Shown one piece after another: positions 62,169 to 64,000 of a stretch of DNA of 64,000 nt. The stretch lies in assembly GCA_964007475.1 (NCBI GenBank), contig OZ023274.1, positions 52,161,678 to 52,225,677 on the forward strand. The letters run 5' to 3'. The translations under genes and the position numbers were made by a program. The notes below the pieces were generated by a model, which did not search any database, was not told the DNA's origin, and saw only the letters and a list, made by a program, of their open reading frames with translations. The stretch is from Hybos culiciformis (Eukaryota > Arthropoda > Insecta > Diptera > Hybotidae). The stretch's first letter is position 1. Each line of letters opens with the position of its first letter.

Positions 62169-63741
62169 AAATACAACATAACGATCCCCAACGCATTAAA
62201 AACTTTAATAGAACTGAAAATCAAACTCGTAGTGAGATCCTCGTTCAAAAAATAAAAACACGGTTACCATAAACTGCCATGTTGAACTTATGAAGTTCGG
62301 CACAAAGTACGATAAAATAAAAATTAAGTTAAAATTGATTCCTACACCTGATAGCAATTAAGTTCATATAAAAACTAACCACAATCTTTTTGGCTAATAT
62401 TATTACCATCAGATTCATTTTATTATCTGTTCTATATTATAAAATCCCACATTTCCACTTTAAATTCCGGGGAAAATAAATTTTTGACCATTTAAATTTT
62501 TCAGCGCAGTTCAAATCATTAACACAATTTTTTTTATTTTATTACTTTTATCTCTTACCGAAAGGAATGTTTTTGAAAAAAAAAAAAAAAAACAAATATA
62601 TCTAGATTAATTATCTTATTTTAGAATATTATGCCTCTTTAATTTCTGCAACAATGAAAAAAAAAAACACAAAATTATTACATTTATTTTTTTTTTAGAT
62701 CACTATAATATAGCATCGTCATTTAAAAATTCTTTTATGTATATAATGTATGCAATAAATAATAAAATTTATGTCGATTATACAGAATGATTAATATGCA
62801 TACATAATTATATAGTTATATATTATAAATATTTATTGTGTGGACATAGTACATTATATGAATTATATTATGTGAAGCAAATAATTGCTAATGATTAAGT
62901 TTATTAACCGTTCTAAAGCTAGACGTCCGTTTTAAATTCAAGTGCTCTTTGTTACACTTTACGCTGCCAAATTTCTATATTACTGCCAACATAAACAATT
63001 AACATTATATTTGTAATAAATAACATTGCTATCAATTCAAAATTTGTTGTTCATAAGTTCATCAAAAATTGATTTAGGAATCTTTCGTTTTGCATAATTT
63101 ACAAGAGCATAATACGTTCAGCGGAATATATAACGTTCAAACTATAAACACATATAAAAAAATCAAAATCAGACATGCATAAATAAAATACAAATTATTA
63201 TTATTCTGACAAGTTAAATAGGTATACACACAATAAATAATCAAGGACAATTTAGCAGAATTGAAACAAAAAATTGTAGCTATTCAAGCTTAATTATCCG
63301 GTTAAAAGTTTCTTCCTTTATTATATATAATAATATAGTGTCCAATACGAATTTATAATTTATTTTTTCTACAGAATTTCATCATAATGCCTATAACTAT
63401 GTTATGTATATATTACAAAAAAAAAAAAAAATAGAATCATATTGCTATTAATTTATTTCCGGATGATATTAATAATAAAAAAAACGTATAAATAAAATAT
63501 TTTGTGGCTTTTTTTAACTATTATAATGTATGGGGATAAATTTCGTAGGAATTGCCCACATAAATCTCTAGGGAAATTTATAATAGTTATATACCTATAA
63601 CTAGTTTTGATCGAACATATATGATGAGAATAATGATGATGCTATCACAAAATCTTATGGTTATGACACCCTCAAATTTCTTTTAACATAATTTTACATA
63701 ATAATTATAATTAAGTTTATAATTATTGAACTTTAAAAGTC
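62169..63741. other. AT-rich non-coding DNA
   Basis: No gene, RNA gene or repeat could be supported between the inverted repeat copy and the edge minisatellite. Confidence 0.55.
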
Positions 63742-63765
63742 GTGGTTGCATTTTCTTCCAGTAAA

Positions 63766-63860
63766 TTTTTTGGGGGGCAGACAGTTGCCCAAATGACATT
63801 TGACAATCTGACATTTGCCCAAATGACATTTGACAATCTGACATTTGCCAATCCGATATT
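63766..63860. repeat. 30-bp minisatellite (about 2.5 copies) near the right edge
   Basis: The unit GCCCAAATGACATTTGACAA followed by TCTGACATTT repeats with a 30-bp period from about 63786, with a degenerate further copy (GCCAATCCGATATTTGAG). The last bases of the window (GGTCAAATGTC) match the reverse complement of GACATTTGAC. A larger inverted structure or transposon may therefore continue past base 64000. All frames across it are repeat artefacts, open in three readings. Confidence 0.75.
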
Positions 63861-64000
63861 TGAGTCCCCCGTTCCTTTTCACACCTTTTCCAAATTGCAA
63901 CAAATTTATTTCCAACTTTGTAGGTAAATTTTATCAAAAAAGAAAAGTTTTTTTTTAGCTGAGTATAAGTTTTGTTAAATTAAAAAACTGGTCAAATGTC

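Noticed and set aside
63683..63937. Three overlapping frames with MSDCQMSFGQ-type peptide repeats
   Set aside because: The peptide repeat simply mirrors the 30-bp minisatellite, which is open on both strands.
1..64000. CRISPR array, bacterial operon or phage-like system
   Set aside because: No regularly spaced repeats and no bacterial gene organisation; spliced genes and transposons show this is animal nuclear DNA.

Overview
The window is eukaryotic nuclear DNA from a very AT-rich genome, most likely an insect. The evidence is short GT-AG introns of about 60-125 nt in a recognisable gene pair, an insect-style 'pathetic'-like SLC36 transporter family, and many small non-autonomous DNA transposons. 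I cannot name the species. Roughly 90% of the window is non-coding AT-rich DNA with homopolymer runs, and nearly all of the longer open frames are low-complexity noise (Lys/Asn/Ile/Phe/Tyr-rich).

The only well-supported protein-coding genes are two tandem, same-orientation paralogues on the minus strand, at 25186-27612 (copy A, 7 exons, 449 aa) and 28501-33366 (copy B, 9 exons, 495 aa). Both encode SLC36-type (proton-coupled amino acid transporter, PAT/pathetic-like) membrane proteins. I rebuilt the exon chains from splice sites. The six shared 3' exons have nearly identical lengths (557, 92/89, 113, 54, 160, 279/282 nt) and the same intron phases, so this is a tandem gene duplication with introns retained. 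Copy B has an N-terminal cytosolic extension, including a 6-codon first exon. Copy A starts close to the first membrane segment, and Asn replaces the first-helix His that matches the proton-coupling His of mammalian PAT1.

The rest is a transposon graveyard. There are three hAT-like elements with exact 8-bp target duplications (5547-6553, 21480-22038, 42939-43631). A Tc1/mariner-like MITE (29521-29932) has lengthened one intron of copy B. A 313-bp foldback element lies at 23265-23577 and a Helitron replicase/helicase relic at 48396-48722. A second MITE candidate is at 54128-54383, and a probable non-LTR retrotransposon relic lies near 51 kb. Two inverted copies of a ~0.5-kb repeat lie at 5498-7027 and 61675-62168. 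The first is split by a hAT insertion and the second preserves the empty site. Other structure includes a perfect 2 x 40-bp palindrome in intron 1 of copy A, a 297-bp tandem duplication near 56 kb and a 30-bp minisatellite at the right edge.

Several short exon-like islands (11.2, 16.6, 40.5, 44.9 and 45.6 kb) are listed at low confidence. They may be exons of a gene that extends beyond the window, or chance. I found no rRNA, tRNA or CRISPR, and nothing I would call a new molecular system.
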